Origin: Ruminococcus sp.
GTDB taxonomy: Bacteria > Bacillota > Clostridia > Oscillospirales > Ruminococcaceae
Direction of reading: 5' to 3'
Length of the DNA stretch: 64,000 nt
Assembly (NCBI GenBank): GCA_017626015.1
Contig: JAGAJO010000013.1
Coordinates: 1-64,000 of the forward strand
Numbering within the stretch: position 1 is the first letter of the stretch; each line of letters opens with the position of its first letter. The translations under genes and the position numbers were made by a program. Positions 1-7,105 of this stretch are shown here, in pieces. The notes beneath the pieces are model-generated. The model did not search any database. It had not been told where the DNA came from and saw only the letters and a program-made list of their open reading frames with translations.

Positions 1-140
1 ATCCCCTCCGTCTCCCTCATTGCGGTCCTGAACCTGTCCACAAATCCCAGATCCGAAACGTCGATCCGTATGGTGTTGCTCTCGTCGCCGTTGATGGCGT
101 ATTCCTTTATGTTCCCTGATTCAAAATTGATTGACTGCAT
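1..140 (-). CDS. phage tail-region protein, N-terminal part only
   Basis: This reading frame starts at an ATG at 138-140 preceded by a GGAAAGAGGG ribosome binding site and runs off the left edge after 46 codons. The visible start (MQSINFESG) includes FVDRFRTAMRE. Its place directly after the tail-completion gene fits the small tail-associated proteins (DUF6673-like) that precede the tape measure in Firmicutes siphophages, but the family assignment is a recollection and only a fragment is visible. Confidence 0.55.
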   Translation of the reverse strand, partial: MQSINFESGNIKEYAINGDESNTIRIDVSDLGFVDRFRTAMRETEG

Positions 141-161
141 TAAATTACCCTCTTTCCAAAT

Positions 162-599
162 TTAAGCTTTGACAGTATACTGTGCAATTATCTGCAGCTG
201 ATACTGCATACCGTCGGTTTCGTTTTCCTGCGGGACAGCGTAAAGCATACCGTTTTCCGCTGCTATTTTTGTTATTTCACCGTCGAAGGATTTTCCGCCG
301 ATCTCTGTAATGACCTTTGCGCCGATCTGTTTCGGCAACCAGTTTGCAAGTTCCAGCAATGCGGAGCTGTTTTCCTGCCTTTCAAAATCGTTTATCCCGC
401 TGAATGTGGAATACAGCAAAAAACTGTGCTGCCTTGTCTGATTGCCGAGAATATCCTCCCTTATGAGGCTGTCACCTGTGGAGGATAAGCCGTAGCTTGT
501 AGGCTCGGGATCGGCGAGATCGACGTGTATTTCATTACAGACTTCCGAAATTTTCGGGAAGCTCTGTAATATATCACGTATTTTCTCAATAACATTCAA
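162..599 (-). CDS. minor capsid / tail-completion protein
   Basis: 145 residues. Length, position after the other connector genes and the N-terminal pattern (helix MNVIEKIRDILQSFP followed by an acidic strand and DPEPTSYGL) match the phage minor capsid family 3 (PF12691-like), which acts as the tail terminator joining the head-neck to the tail tube. It lies three bases from the upstream minor capsid gene and is part of the minus-strand late operon. No enzymatic motif is visible. Assignment rests on synteny plus partial sequence resemblance. Confidence 0.7.
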   Translation of the reverse strand: MNVIEKIRDILQSFPKISEVCNEIHVDLADPEPTSYGLSSTGDSLIREDILGNQTRQHSFLLYSTFSGINDFERQENSSALLELANWLPKQIGAKVITEIGGKSFDGEITKIAAENGMLYAVPQENETDGMQYQLQIIAQYTVKA

Positions 600-602
600 G
601 TT

Positions 603-1064
603 CTATTTCCTCCTTGCTATCGCCGCCGCACCCCGCAGTATATGTTCCTTATGATCGGCTTTCATAGTCTCGAACCACATTTTCTGCGCTTTTGGGTGAC
701 GGAACTTGCTGTAATTCAGGTTCCTGTCGGTAAGCGTCTTGCTTTCGCCGTGCCTTGCATATGAAGAACCCGTCACGCCCGATACCATAAGCTTACCGTA
801 ATACTGATACCTCGCATAAGGAATAACATAATGTATTTCTCCGCTGCCTATTTTTGTACCAAGCACTGCGCCTTTGCTTAATATCTCATTTCTTGCCGGA
901 GTGTAAGGACGCATAAGTCTTATGCACTCGCTGTCAATGAATTTCTGTATTGAAGAAAATCTGTCGCTCTGTTCTTTGCCGAAGGTCTGCTTCCACACCA
1001 GATCGACCTCAGCTTTCTTAGCCTTTATCTCAGCATTTCTCGGCTGTCTTATCCTGCCTGACAT
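603..1064 (-). CDS. minor capsid protein (neck/head-tail joining)
   Basis: An upstream in-frame start exists at 1124, but it would run through an intrinsic terminator. The ATG at 1062-1064 has an AAGGAGACGG ribosome binding site at a good distance, so it is preferred, giving 153 residues starting MSGRIRQPRN. The protein is rich in Lys/Arg and has YTPARNEIL, VIPYARYQYYG and the conserved RHPKAQKMWFE stretch typical of minor capsid family 2 proteins (PF11114-like), whose members form part of the neck. It is the first structural gene after the toxin-antitoxin insertion and therefore needs read-through of the terminator at 1085-1117 or a promoter I could not find. Confidence 0.75.
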   Translation of the reverse strand: MSGRIRQPRNAEIKAKKAEVDLVWKQTFGKEQSDRFSSIQKFIDSECIRLMRPYTPARNEILSKGAVLGTKIGSGEIHYVIPYARYQYYGKLMVSGVTGSSYARHGESKTLTDRNLNYSKFRHPKAQKMWFETMKADHKEHILRGAAAIARRK

Positions 1065-1084
1065 AGCTCCGTCTCCTTTTGAGT

Positions 1085-1117
1085 ATAAAAAATGCGCCTC
1101 CGATCTCTCGGAAACGC
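1085..1117 (-). terminator. intrinsic terminator ending the toxin mRNA
   Basis: Read on the minus strand, a 10-bp stem (two G-T pairs) closed by a GAGA tetraloop occupies 1094-1117 and is followed by a T-rich tract (1086-1093) and then the motif TATACTCAAA. It would end the transcript from the toxin promoter at 1427-1455. The same stem-plus-flank layout recurs at 3884-3913. Confidence 0.8.
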
Positions 1118-1145
1118 TTGACAAATTTTTTATCTGTGGTATAAT
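1118..1145 (+). promoter_or_regulatory. promoter of the antitoxin RNA
   Basis: A consensus sigma-A promoter, TTGACA (1118-1123), 16-bp spacer, TATAAT (1140-1145), points rightward, against the surrounding late operon. Its spacer end and -10 (CTGTGGTATAAT) are nearly identical to those of the oppositely oriented toxin promoter. Confidence 0.85.
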
Positions 1146-1151
1146 GATAAT

Positions 1152-1241
1152 AGAAAAGGGTACTGCGATAAGCGGTCATCTCCCTTGCTTGATGTTTGAA
1201 ACACCGTTAGTTTGGTAGACTTGGGCGGTGTTTCTTTTTTT
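1152..1241 (+). ncRNA. antisense RNA, candidate type I antitoxin
   Basis: A roughly 90-nt RNA is predicted from the promoter at 1118-1145 to a terminator whose 9-bp stem (1198-1206 with 1226-1234) is followed by seven T residues. It contains no convincing reading frame. It is fully complementary to the 3' untranslated part of the toxin mRNA, which should run from about 1420 to the terminator at 1085-1117. This convergent layout is that of bsrG/SR4 and txpA/RatA in Bacillus. Ends are inferred, not measured. Confidence 0.75.
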
Positions 1242-1266
1242 GCCTATGGATATAAGAAACTATGTG

Positions 1267-1353
1267 TTATTTCTTCTTGAAGATGTTGTAACACAAAGCA
1301 ATAACGCTGATTATCACAGTTGCGAATAAAAACATATCCGAATATGTAACCAT
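1267..1353 (-). CDS. holin-like small membrane toxin, type I TA
   Basis: A 28-residue peptide beginning MVTYSDMFLF, with one hydrophobic segment (about residues 7-23) and a KKK tail, matches the short 'putative holin-like toxin' family of Firmicutes (PF16935-like) in its MVTY start, length and charge layout. It has a very strong ribosome binding site (AGGGAGGTGAT), but this lies in a hairpin, CTCCC-GAAA-GGGAG, that should mask it in the nascent mRNA, a common device in type I toxin messages. It has its own consensus promoter and terminator and an opposing antisense RNA. Family role: inserts into the membrane and depolarises or damages it when the antitoxin RNA is lost. It probably stabilises the prophage. 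Confidence 0.8.
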   Translation of the reverse strand: MVTYSDMFLFATVIISVIALCYNIFKKK

Positions 1354-1426
1354 TGTTATCACCTCCCTTTCGGGAGAAACCGCCAAGCTTTTATAAGCTT
1401 TCCGTTAATGTACAGTACCCGTAATG

Positions 1427-1455
1427 ATTATACCACAGGCACCTTAATTTGTCAA
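1427..1455 (-). promoter_or_regulatory. toxin promoter
   Basis: On the minus strand: TTGACA (1450-1455), 17-bp spacer, TATAAT (1427-1432), a full consensus. Transcription should begin near 1420. The 5' leader holds an AAGCTT...AAGCTT hairpin and the stem that hides the ribosome binding site. The promoter overlaps the end of the gene at 1458-1802. Confidence 0.85.
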
Positions 1456-1457
1456 AT

Positions 1458-1802
1458 TTATTGTGCTGTTATTTCAATATGCGCAAGTCCGCCGAACCGA
1501 AAATCATTCACAGTCTTTACTACCGCAAAACCGGGAAACGCCGCCCTGAACAGCTTCATGCTTCCGGAGGCTGCTTTCTCCGAGCTGCCGTCAAATTCAA
1601 AGTCCGCAAGACCCTTTACTATCATGTCTCCTGCCCTTGGAACATAGCCCTCCGAATAAATGTAAACCACAATACTGTCGGAGATCTGCGCCCCGTTTTT
1701 GGTGACGGTGCGTCCTCTGCTGTCGTTCCAGTAGACCGACTTTATAATGTGCCGTTTATAGCTGTCCTTTTCATAAACGGTCATATCCGCATTTGTAAGC
1801 AT
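1458..1802 (-). CDS. head closure / minor capsid protein
   Basis: 114 residues starting MLTNADMTVYEK. The opening pattern (MTVY...RH.I..VYW.DSRG) is that of a small family (DUF6751-like) found between the head-tail adaptor and minor capsid genes of Firmicutes siphophages. By position it should be the head-closure ring protein. It abuts the adaptor gene (1803) with no gap, so the two are translationally linked. No catalytic motif. Confidence 0.65.
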   Translation of the reverse strand: MLTNADMTVYEKDSYKRHIIKSVYWNDSRGRTVTKNGAQISDSIVVYIYSEGYVPRAGDMIVKGLADFEFDGSSEKAASGSMKLFRAAFPGFAVVKTVNDFRFGGLAHIEITAQ

Positions 1803-2177
1803 TTATCTCACTCCTCTATAAAGCAGACCTGTCCCTGGCAACCACTTGTACACAATGTCGTGTACAGCGATATCGAGGGACTTTTTAAGGCTTTCCGAGC
1901 TTTCATAGGACCTGCTCCAGCCGCCCACGCTTTCGGAAAGGACTCCTGCATTTTGTTTTGCGGACAGCTCCGACTTATACAGCGTTTCCGCTATTTCACA
2001 GCAGCACATTCTAACGCATTCGGGGATATCGTCCTCGTCTATGTTATCGCCTGTATACTGTCTGATCTTCTGAGCGGCGGAACGTGCGTAAAAATTAAAG
2101 CAGTCCTCGCTGACGGCAGGCTCCTTCCCGCATAAATATTCTGTCATATAAAATTCGATGTCGGCGTAAGCCTTCAT
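1803..2177 (-). CDS. head-tail connector (adaptor) protein
   Basis: 124 residues, mostly helical, with an acidic N-terminus and Cys-rich centre (RMCCCEIAE). Size, helical content and location immediately after the major capsid gene match the gp6/gp15-type adaptor ring that docks under the portal. The GWSRSYESSES stretch before the C-terminal helix resembles the flexible part of such adaptors. It has its own ribosome binding site (GGGAGGTC) 18 bases after the capsid stop. Confidence 0.7.
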   Translation of the reverse strand: MKAYADIEFYMTEYLCGKEPAVSEDCFNFYARSAAQKIRQYTGDNIDEDDIPECVRMCCCEIAETLYKSELSAKQNAGVLSESVGGWSRSYESSESLKKSLDIAVHDIVYKWLPGTGLLYRGVR

Positions 2178-2195
2178 AAATATGACCTCCCGTTA

Positions 2196-3266
2196 TCAGC
2201 CTCTTGTAATTATCCTTGCGATAGGAATAGCCTTGTGAGGGAAGTATTCCTTTGTGCTTTCGTTGGAATTGGCAAGCGACCACTTGGAGCCTGTTTCAAG
2301 CTGTGCGTTCGTAGGGGAAATGACCGAACCGTCCGTCCAGGAAATTCCGTAAGGAGAAAATACCTTGCGCTGTCTGCTGTAAAGCGTATCCTGACCGCCG
2401 TTGATCTTGGGATCCCTGTCCGTTTCATACGGGACCTTTGCGCCGCAGTTTGTGTACTCGATCGCTCCGTCACCAAGAACATAAGTCGTGTACTTGGTAT
2501 ATGCGTCTGCCTCCTTGCCTGCTTCGGTAACGGCGGGGACTTCCTCTGTGGGCATACCGTCGTCGATAAGGACTGTTCTGCCGTTGAGAGTACCCAGAGA
2601 AAGACTGCGCTGGATACCGTCCTTATCTGTGTACTTCATATACTCCAGAAGCTGAAGATTTTCAAGATTTGTCGCAACGACAGAATGCATGATCGCAAGG
2701 CTGAATTTTGCCTTGTTGTCGCCAAGAGCCTTCTGCATAGCGTTGTTGAGGGTTGTTGCCCCGAACACTCCGGTGCCGTCTGTCTTATCTGAGATATCGT
2801 ATGTGTGGCCGTTCACAAATTTCAGATTTTCCGCACCTGTCATAGAGAAGATACCGATGAGGGTAGAAAGAAGTGTCTGCTGGTCTACCTCGTCCCAGTA
2901 CTCTCCCACCTGGGAAGCCGCCTGTGCAAGGAAATCGACTCCGCCTGTGATGTCGTAGGAAAAGTCGTTTTCAACCCACGCCTTTGACCTGCCCACAACG
3001 ATACGTCCCTGAGTATAGGTCTTGCTGTTTGTTGCTGTGATATCGGTCTTTCCGTCGTAATTAAGAGCGTCGCCGCCGATACGTCCGGAGATCGGGGTCA
3101 CAATATAGTTACCGCCAGCCTGCTCCTTGAAGCTGTCAGCGATATCCTGCCTTGCTTTGACCGCTCTGGATCTGATCAGCTCGTTTCTATTAAGGTTGGG
3201 AGCTTTATCTGCATAAGCTCCGAAAACCTCTGCGTTAAAGTTTTTTGAATCAAAAATACCCGGCAT
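2196..3266 (-). CDS. major capsid protein
   Basis: 356 residues beginning MPGIFDSKNF. The sequence has the layout of HK97-fold major capsid proteins of Firmicutes phages: an N-terminal arm, a central part with GGVDFLAQAASQVGEYWD and TLLSTLIGIF, and late beta-rich segments with VLIDDGMP and YVLGDGAIEY. It forms the icosahedral shell with the scaffold protein encoded just upstream. A GGAGGTAA ribosome binding site precedes the start, as expected for the most abundant virion protein. No fused protease is seen, so maturation would rely on the scaffold leaving. Confidence 0.88.
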   Translation of the reverse strand: MPGIFDSKNFNAEVFGAYADKAPNLNRNELIRSRAVKARQDIADSFKEQAGGNYIVTPISGRIGGDALNYDGKTDITATNSKTYTQGRIVVGRSKAWVENDFSYDITGGVDFLAQAASQVGEYWDEVDQQTLLSTLIGIFSMTGAENLKFVNGHTYDISDKTDGTGVFGATTLNNAMQKALGDNKAKFSLAIMHSVVATNLENLQLLEYMKYTDKDGIQRSLSLGTLNGRTVLIDDGMPTEEVPAVTEAGKEADAYTKYTTYVLGDGAIEYTNCGAKVPYETDRDPKINGGQDTLYSRQRKVFSPYGISWTDGSVISPTNAQLETGSKWSLANSNESTKEYFPHKAIPIARIITRG

Positions 3267-3282
3267 AATAAATTACCTCCTG

Positions 3283-3852
3283 TTATATTAAAGTTTTTAC
3301 GTCCGTTTCGGGGTGAGCGTTTTTGTACGCCATAGCCTCCGCAAGGGACATTTTTTTGCCTGCGTTTCCGCTGCCCGTATCGCGGACTGCGTTGTTTATC
3401 GGCTCGTCCGCACCGAAAAGGAAATCGTTGTCCGTCTTAACGGTCTCGATCGCCTTTTTAATATCCTCAGCCTGATTTTTTGAGGACTTAAGAGCGTCGA
3501 TCTCCAGCAGAGCTTTTACAGCCTTAGCGTTTTTTGCGCCGCTTGCGGAAATTGCGCTGTCAAGTACGGAATTGAATTCCATATCGGCTATTTTAGCCTG
3601 ATACTCGGTATCCTTTGCCGCCAAGTCCGCCGTAAGCTGAGTGACCTTGCCCTGCAAGTCCTTGACATCGACCCCCTCAAATTCTTTGAGAGCCGTCTGC
3701 GCCGTTTCAAGACTGTCCTTGTAGTTGTCACGTTCGACCTCAAGCTTGCGGGTTATCTTTCCCAGCTCATCCGAAAAAGCCGTAGAAAGCCCCTCCTGTT
3801 TATCCTGCGGGACTTCGATACCGTGAGCCGCAAGAAGTTTTAAAATGTCCAT
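3283..3852 (-). CDS. capsid scaffolding protein (GP20 type)
   Basis: The start at 3850-3852 (MDILKLLAAH) has a GCGAGG ribosome binding site; the longer frame to 3894 would run into a terminator and is rejected. The 189-residue product is highly charged with a long predicted coiled coil (about residues 30-110) and an Ala/Lys-rich C-terminus, the make-up of phage minor structural protein GP20 scaffolds, which occupy this place just before the capsid gene. It assists assembly inside the procapsid and leaves before DNA packaging. Confidence 0.85.
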   Translation of the reverse strand: MDILKLLAAHGIEVPQDKQEGLSTAFSDELGKITRKLEVERDNYKDSLETAQTALKEFEGVDVKDLQGKVTQLTADLAAKDTEYQAKIADMEFNSVLDSAISASGAKNAKAVKALLEIDALKSSKNQAEDIKKAIETVKTDNDFLFGADEPINNAVRDTGSGNAGKKMSLAEAMAYKNAHPETDVKTLI

Positions 3853-3883
3853 GTTTTTACCTCGCTTTCTGAATTTTTGGTAT

Positions 3884-3913
3884 AATAAAAGCACCCCGAT
3901 CTCTCGAAGTGCT
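3884..3913 (-). terminator. intrinsic terminator upstream of the scaffold gene
   Basis: On the minus strand a 10-bp stem with a GAGA tetraloop (3890-3913) is followed by TTTTATTATACCAAAA. It lies only some 30 bases before the scaffold start, with no recognisable promoter between. It strongly resembles the terminator at 1085-1117. Confidence 0.78.
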
Positions 3914-3938
3914 GATATTCGTGTTTGATTTTGGGTAT

Positions 3939-3965
3939 AACAAAACCGCCGGAGTTTTCCGACGG
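3939..3965 (-). terminator. intrinsic terminator after the Lsm-like gene
   Basis: On the minus strand an 8-bp stem (3958-3965 with 3946-3953) is followed by TTTTGTTATACCCAAAA. It comes 27 bases after the stop of the Lsm-like gene and is the first of two tandem terminators between the minor head module and the scaffold-capsid module. Confidence 0.75.
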
Positions 3966-3991
3966 TGATACGCCCTGCTTGTGCGGAGCGG

Positions 3992-4174
3992 TTAATCTAA
4001 TATCTCAATATTTTTTATCTCATTTTCGTATAACTCGTAATCACCAACAGATATGCTTGCTATCTCCTGCTCGTTATCCTGAGGCGGAATATAATCAAAA
4101 GCAATACCGGAGAATTTCTTACCGTCAATTGTTGTAATTATAACTTTTTTATTTAGATATGTTTCTAATTTCAT
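3992..4174 (-). CDS. small Lsm-like protein, possible toxin partner
   Basis: 60 residues starting MKLETYLNKK. The pattern, a short helix then beta strands with VIITTIDGKKFSGIAFDYIP and an acidic second half (YELYENEIKNIEILD), looks like a single Lsm/Sm-type beta barrel. It overlaps the 3' end of the minor head gene by 26 bases, so translation is coupled, and shares its low GC with the toxin-like C-terminus of that gene. A small acidic partner encoded directly after a toxin domain suggests an immunity role, but this is inference. Two terminators follow. Confidence 0.7.
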   Translation of the reverse strand: MKLETYLNKKVIITTIDGKKFSGIAFDYIPPQDNEQEIASISVGDYELYENEIKNIEILD

Positions 4175-5747
4175 CTGTATCTCTCCTCCTCATCGGAACG
4201 ATATGAGTACCGTTTTTACCATAATGAATAGCAAATCTATTAGTATTGATATAAGAAGCCGATGTTTCGTCATAAACAGAACCTATATCTTCCTCAACAT
4301 CTATAAATTCTTTTTTTGACCATTCGTTTTTACTGGTTAGACGAATTTCACCCGTACCGTGATATTTGTCAACATATAACTGAGCTTTTTCAAGATCACC
4401 GAAAAATATACTTTTATTTTCGCTTGCGTCATACGAATGAGACGTCGCAATATGTTTATTCTGATTTCCTACATTAAGTGAAAGATTAAAATCACCGTTT
4501 TGTATTTGCGCCCTTATTTCTGCCTTTTTCTTTTCTATTATACCACTTTCTGCCGATTTGTCAACAGCCTTTTTATACTTTCCGACCCCGATATTACCCA
4601 GCCCGTCAACATAAATACGTTCTCTCTGCTGAGGTATATCCATAGCTTTTGAGAACATTGAATATTCCTGAGAAAGTCCCCTGTATCTGCACCGGGCGTT
4701 TACTATATCGTCCTCGTTTGCTCCGCCGTCCTGCAAGAGTTTTATCTCCTGCCTTTTGGCTCGCATTGCGGTTTCAAGCCGCCTTTGCCGCTGTAATGCC
4801 TCATATTTGGTGTACTGCTTACCGTTATATTCTATGGGGATATTCTCCCTGCGGTTCATTTCGGCAAGTTCTTCATCTGTATAGGTCGGCTGGGATATAC
4901 CCGGTATAACGGGGAAATAATCGTGATAGCAGTTAGCTCCGCAAAGTCCTGTGACTGTGCCTAAGCCGCATACGGTCACAAGCTGTTCTCCTGTGTACCA
5001 CTTACCTTGAAACTCTTGATGTGACGGACGGGCTCCGCCGTGCCATGTGACCTCGAACATATCCGTATCAAGAGCCTTTGCATTGTCCTCATTGACCTTT
5101 GCCGTAAGCTGAGACATTCCCGTCATGACTGCTCGTCTTGCCGCAACATCAACACGGTTACTGTGACCTGTGGAATAATCCACAGTCCGCAGTCCCGAGT
5201 TCGTCATTTCCCGCACGACCCTTTTCAGGACTGTATTATAATCAAATCCTCCGCTTGCAATATCGAGCATTGCATTGTCCAGGGTCTTTTGATAATAGTC
5301 GGCGGCAGGCAGAAATTTCAGCTTGCCGTCAGGCTGTCTTACCGCAAATCCCAGACTTTGAGTTATATTATCAAGCTCTCCCAGCGTCTGAGCTGAAACG
5401 GCGGAAATAAGCGTTTGCAGTCCCGCATTGTCCTCAAAAGGTATCTGAGGTCTGCCCTTGTATTTATACAAAGCCGAATTACGTTCATAGTCCTTTTGGA
5501 TAATATCTTTGTACAAATGGTTGATCTCCTGCGTGTTAAGATCAAGACTGTCCTTTATGTACTTTTTTATCTCACGCTTGCTTACTCCCAGTTCGTGCAG
5601 ACGGTTTATCTGCCAGTCGGCGGCTCTTGTAATTTCACCGTTTATCCTTATACGGCGGACAATATCCTGCATTATCCGCATTTCAAGTTCTTTCATCGGC
5701 TCGTCAAAAGCCATTGAAAAAAGCTCTGTCTCGTTTGGATTAAGCAC
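4149..5747 (-). CDS. minor head protein with C-terminal toxin-like domain
   Basis: 532 residues. The first 390 or so match the phage minor capsid 2 family (PF06152-like): helical N-terminus, NSGLRTVDYSTGH, RRAVMTGMSQLT, the TWHGGARPSHQEFQGK motif and a Cys pair near CGANCYHD. After a Lys-rich linker, residues about 420-530 (starting NVGNQNKHIATSH, with VDKYHGTGEIR and FAIHYGKNGTHIVP) resemble the polymorphic toxin type 50 domain (PF15542), often found on phage head proteins and thought to be a nuclease. The DNA becomes clearly more AT-rich below about 4570, where this domain begins, suggesting a swapped-in cargo module. The ATG overlaps the portal stop (ATGA type). Confidence 0.85.
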   Translation of the reverse strand: MLNPNETELFSMAFDEPMKELEMRIMQDIVRRIRINGEITRAADWQINRLHELGVSKREIKKYIKDSLDLNTQEINHLYKDIIQKDYERNSALYKYKGRPQIPFEDNAGLQTLISAVSAQTLGELDNITQSLGFAVRQPDGKLKFLPAADYYQKTLDNAMLDIASGGFDYNTVLKRVVREMTNSGLRTVDYSTGHSNRVDVAARRAVMTGMSQLTAKVNEDNAKALDTDMFEVTWHGGARPSHQEFQGKWYTGEQLVTVCGLGTVTGLCGANCYHDYFPVIPGISQPTYTDEELAEMNRRENIPIEYNGKQYTKYEALQRQRRLETAMRAKRQEIKLLQDGGANEDDIVNARCRYRGLSQEYSMFSKAMDIPQQRERIYVDGLGNIGVGKYKKAVDKSAESGIIEKKKAEIRAQIQNGDFNLSLNVGNQNKHIATSHSYDASENKSIFFGDLEKAQLYVDKYHGTGEIRLTSKNEWSKKEFIDVEEDIGSVYDETSASYINTNRFAIHYGKNGTHIVPMRRRDTDEIRNISK

Positions 5748-7102
5748 TATTCAACCACCTCTGCCGAGCTGCCTGCGACCATAGTTTTCGCAGTAGCTTC
5801 GTCCTCGCCGTACCACTTCATTCGGTATTCCCACAAGGGCATTGCTCCTAAAGAAACGTCCTGCTGATCCTGCTTGCGCTCTGTTTCCTCGTCGGTAAGA
5901 ATGCTGTCCTTGAAATTGACCGTCAGCTCCGTACCCTGCTTTGTGATTGCATTGTGGAACGCAAGGGCGTAGCACAGATCCTCAAGACAATATCTCAGAT
6001 TATTCTGTATCGCAGTAACGGTATTGTACTTTCGCTGTTTGGAGGCTTTTATCTCCGTTGCTGTTTTATCCACCGTCTGGGGATCTGAAAGATCGCCGTA
6101 TGAAAGACCGACGGCAAATTCTATTTCACGCTTGTATTCTTCAAGTCCTGCGATAAAGTCCGCCTGTCTCAGGGCAGGAGAAAACTCCCGGAAGAAATCT
6201 CCGCTTTGTCCGCCTGAGATGTTAAGTCCCCTGAAAAGACGTTCTTTCAGCTTCGGAACGTCCGCCCTGCCGTTTTCGGCAGGCTTTAATGCAGCATCGT
6301 CCACCAGGAGCGCACGTTCTCCGCTTTCAAATTCCCAGTCCAGCCGTCCGAACTGGTTGTCTGCAAGACGTATCAGATCCTTTGCACAGTCAAATACCGA
6401 AACCCCTGCGTGACTTCCGTCAATGGTGTTGTCAATGGGATTGACATAATATCCGAATGCAGGACGGAGCATCTGAGGGTACATTATCTCAGGCGGGAGC
6501 TGCGCCCACTCACCGACCTCGGTAAGAGAGAGCTCCTTACCTAAGCTTACCCCGTCAGAGGACTTAAAAGCACGGTTGGTGATCGTCAACCCCTTTTGAA
6601 AATCCAGATCGTGATATTCAAGCCGTATGCGGTAATCATTATCCGAAATGTACTTTACCTCGGGAAATATCACCTTGATAAGTCTGCCGTTAACGTCATA
6701 CTCAACGGGAATAAATGCAGACTGGGGGACATACTGGACATTGTTCCCTCCCAGAGGCTTGATGACCATTGCTCCGCTTGCAAGCGCCTTCTGAAGATTG
6801 ATGTTAAGCCTATCCAGCGCCGGCTTTAGCAGCTCGTCAAGACGTTTGTTTTTTGCCTTCACAGTCATTTCATTAATGGTGACATTTGCAAGCTCACGCA
6901 CAATAGCCTGTTCAAGCCTGAGCGACCTCACCCCTTTCCGGGGATCCATCCAATATGCGTTCCCCGCATACATACCGCACCAATCGTCTATTGCAGCAGA
7001 CATTTTCTCCGAAATTGCCGCCTCACAGTTTAATGCTGATTTTATATCCGAATGTGAAAACATTTTTTTCACCCACTCTCTGACTATATTCAAAATATTC
7101 AT
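5747..7102 (-). CDS. portal protein (SPP1 gp6 type)
   Basis: 451 residues. N-terminal helices (WMDPRKGVRSLRLEQAIV), a wing region with GAMVIKPLGGNNVQYVPQ and AFIPVEYDVNGRL, and a C-terminal GLSYGDLSDPQTVDKTATEI followed by SKQRKYNTVTAIQNNL are characteristic of SPP1-type portals. It forms the dodecameric channel at one capsid vertex through which terminase pumps DNA. It follows the terminase gene by three bases and overlaps the minor head gene by one, so the three are one translational unit. Confidence 0.9.
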   Translation of the reverse strand: MNILNIVREWVKKMFSHSDIKSALNCEAAISEKMSAAIDDWCGMYAGNAYWMDPRKGVRSLRLEQAIVRELANVTINEMTVKAKNKRLDELLKPALDRLNINLQKALASGAMVIKPLGGNNVQYVPQSAFIPVEYDVNGRLIKVIFPEVKYISDNDYRIRLEYHDLDFQKGLTITNRAFKSSDGVSLGKELSLTEVGEWAQLPPEIMYPQMLRPAFGYYVNPIDNTIDGSHAGVSVFDCAKDLIRLADNQFGRLDWEFESGERALLVDDAALKPAENGRADVPKLKERLFRGLNISGGQSGDFFREFSPALRQADFIAGLEEYKREIEFAVGLSYGDLSDPQTVDKTATEIKASKQRKYNTVTAIQNNLRYCLEDLCYALAFHNAITKQGTELTVNFKDSILTDEETERKQDQQDVSLGAMPLWEYRMKWYGEDEATAKTMVAGSSAEVVE

Positions 7103-7105
7103 AGC

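Noticed and set aside
1065-1124. Upstream extension of the minor capsid gene to 1124
   Set aside because: It would translate through a GAGA-loop terminator and has no ribosome binding site, whereas the ATG at 1062-1064 has a strong one.
1449-2135. Long plus-strand frame of 228 codons opposite the connector genes
   Set aside because: It mirrors two well-supported minus-strand phage genes, has no ribosome binding site and no domain signal.
2235-2792. Plus-strand frame opposite the major capsid gene
   Set aside because: Shadow of the capsid coding strand; composition follows the capsid codons.
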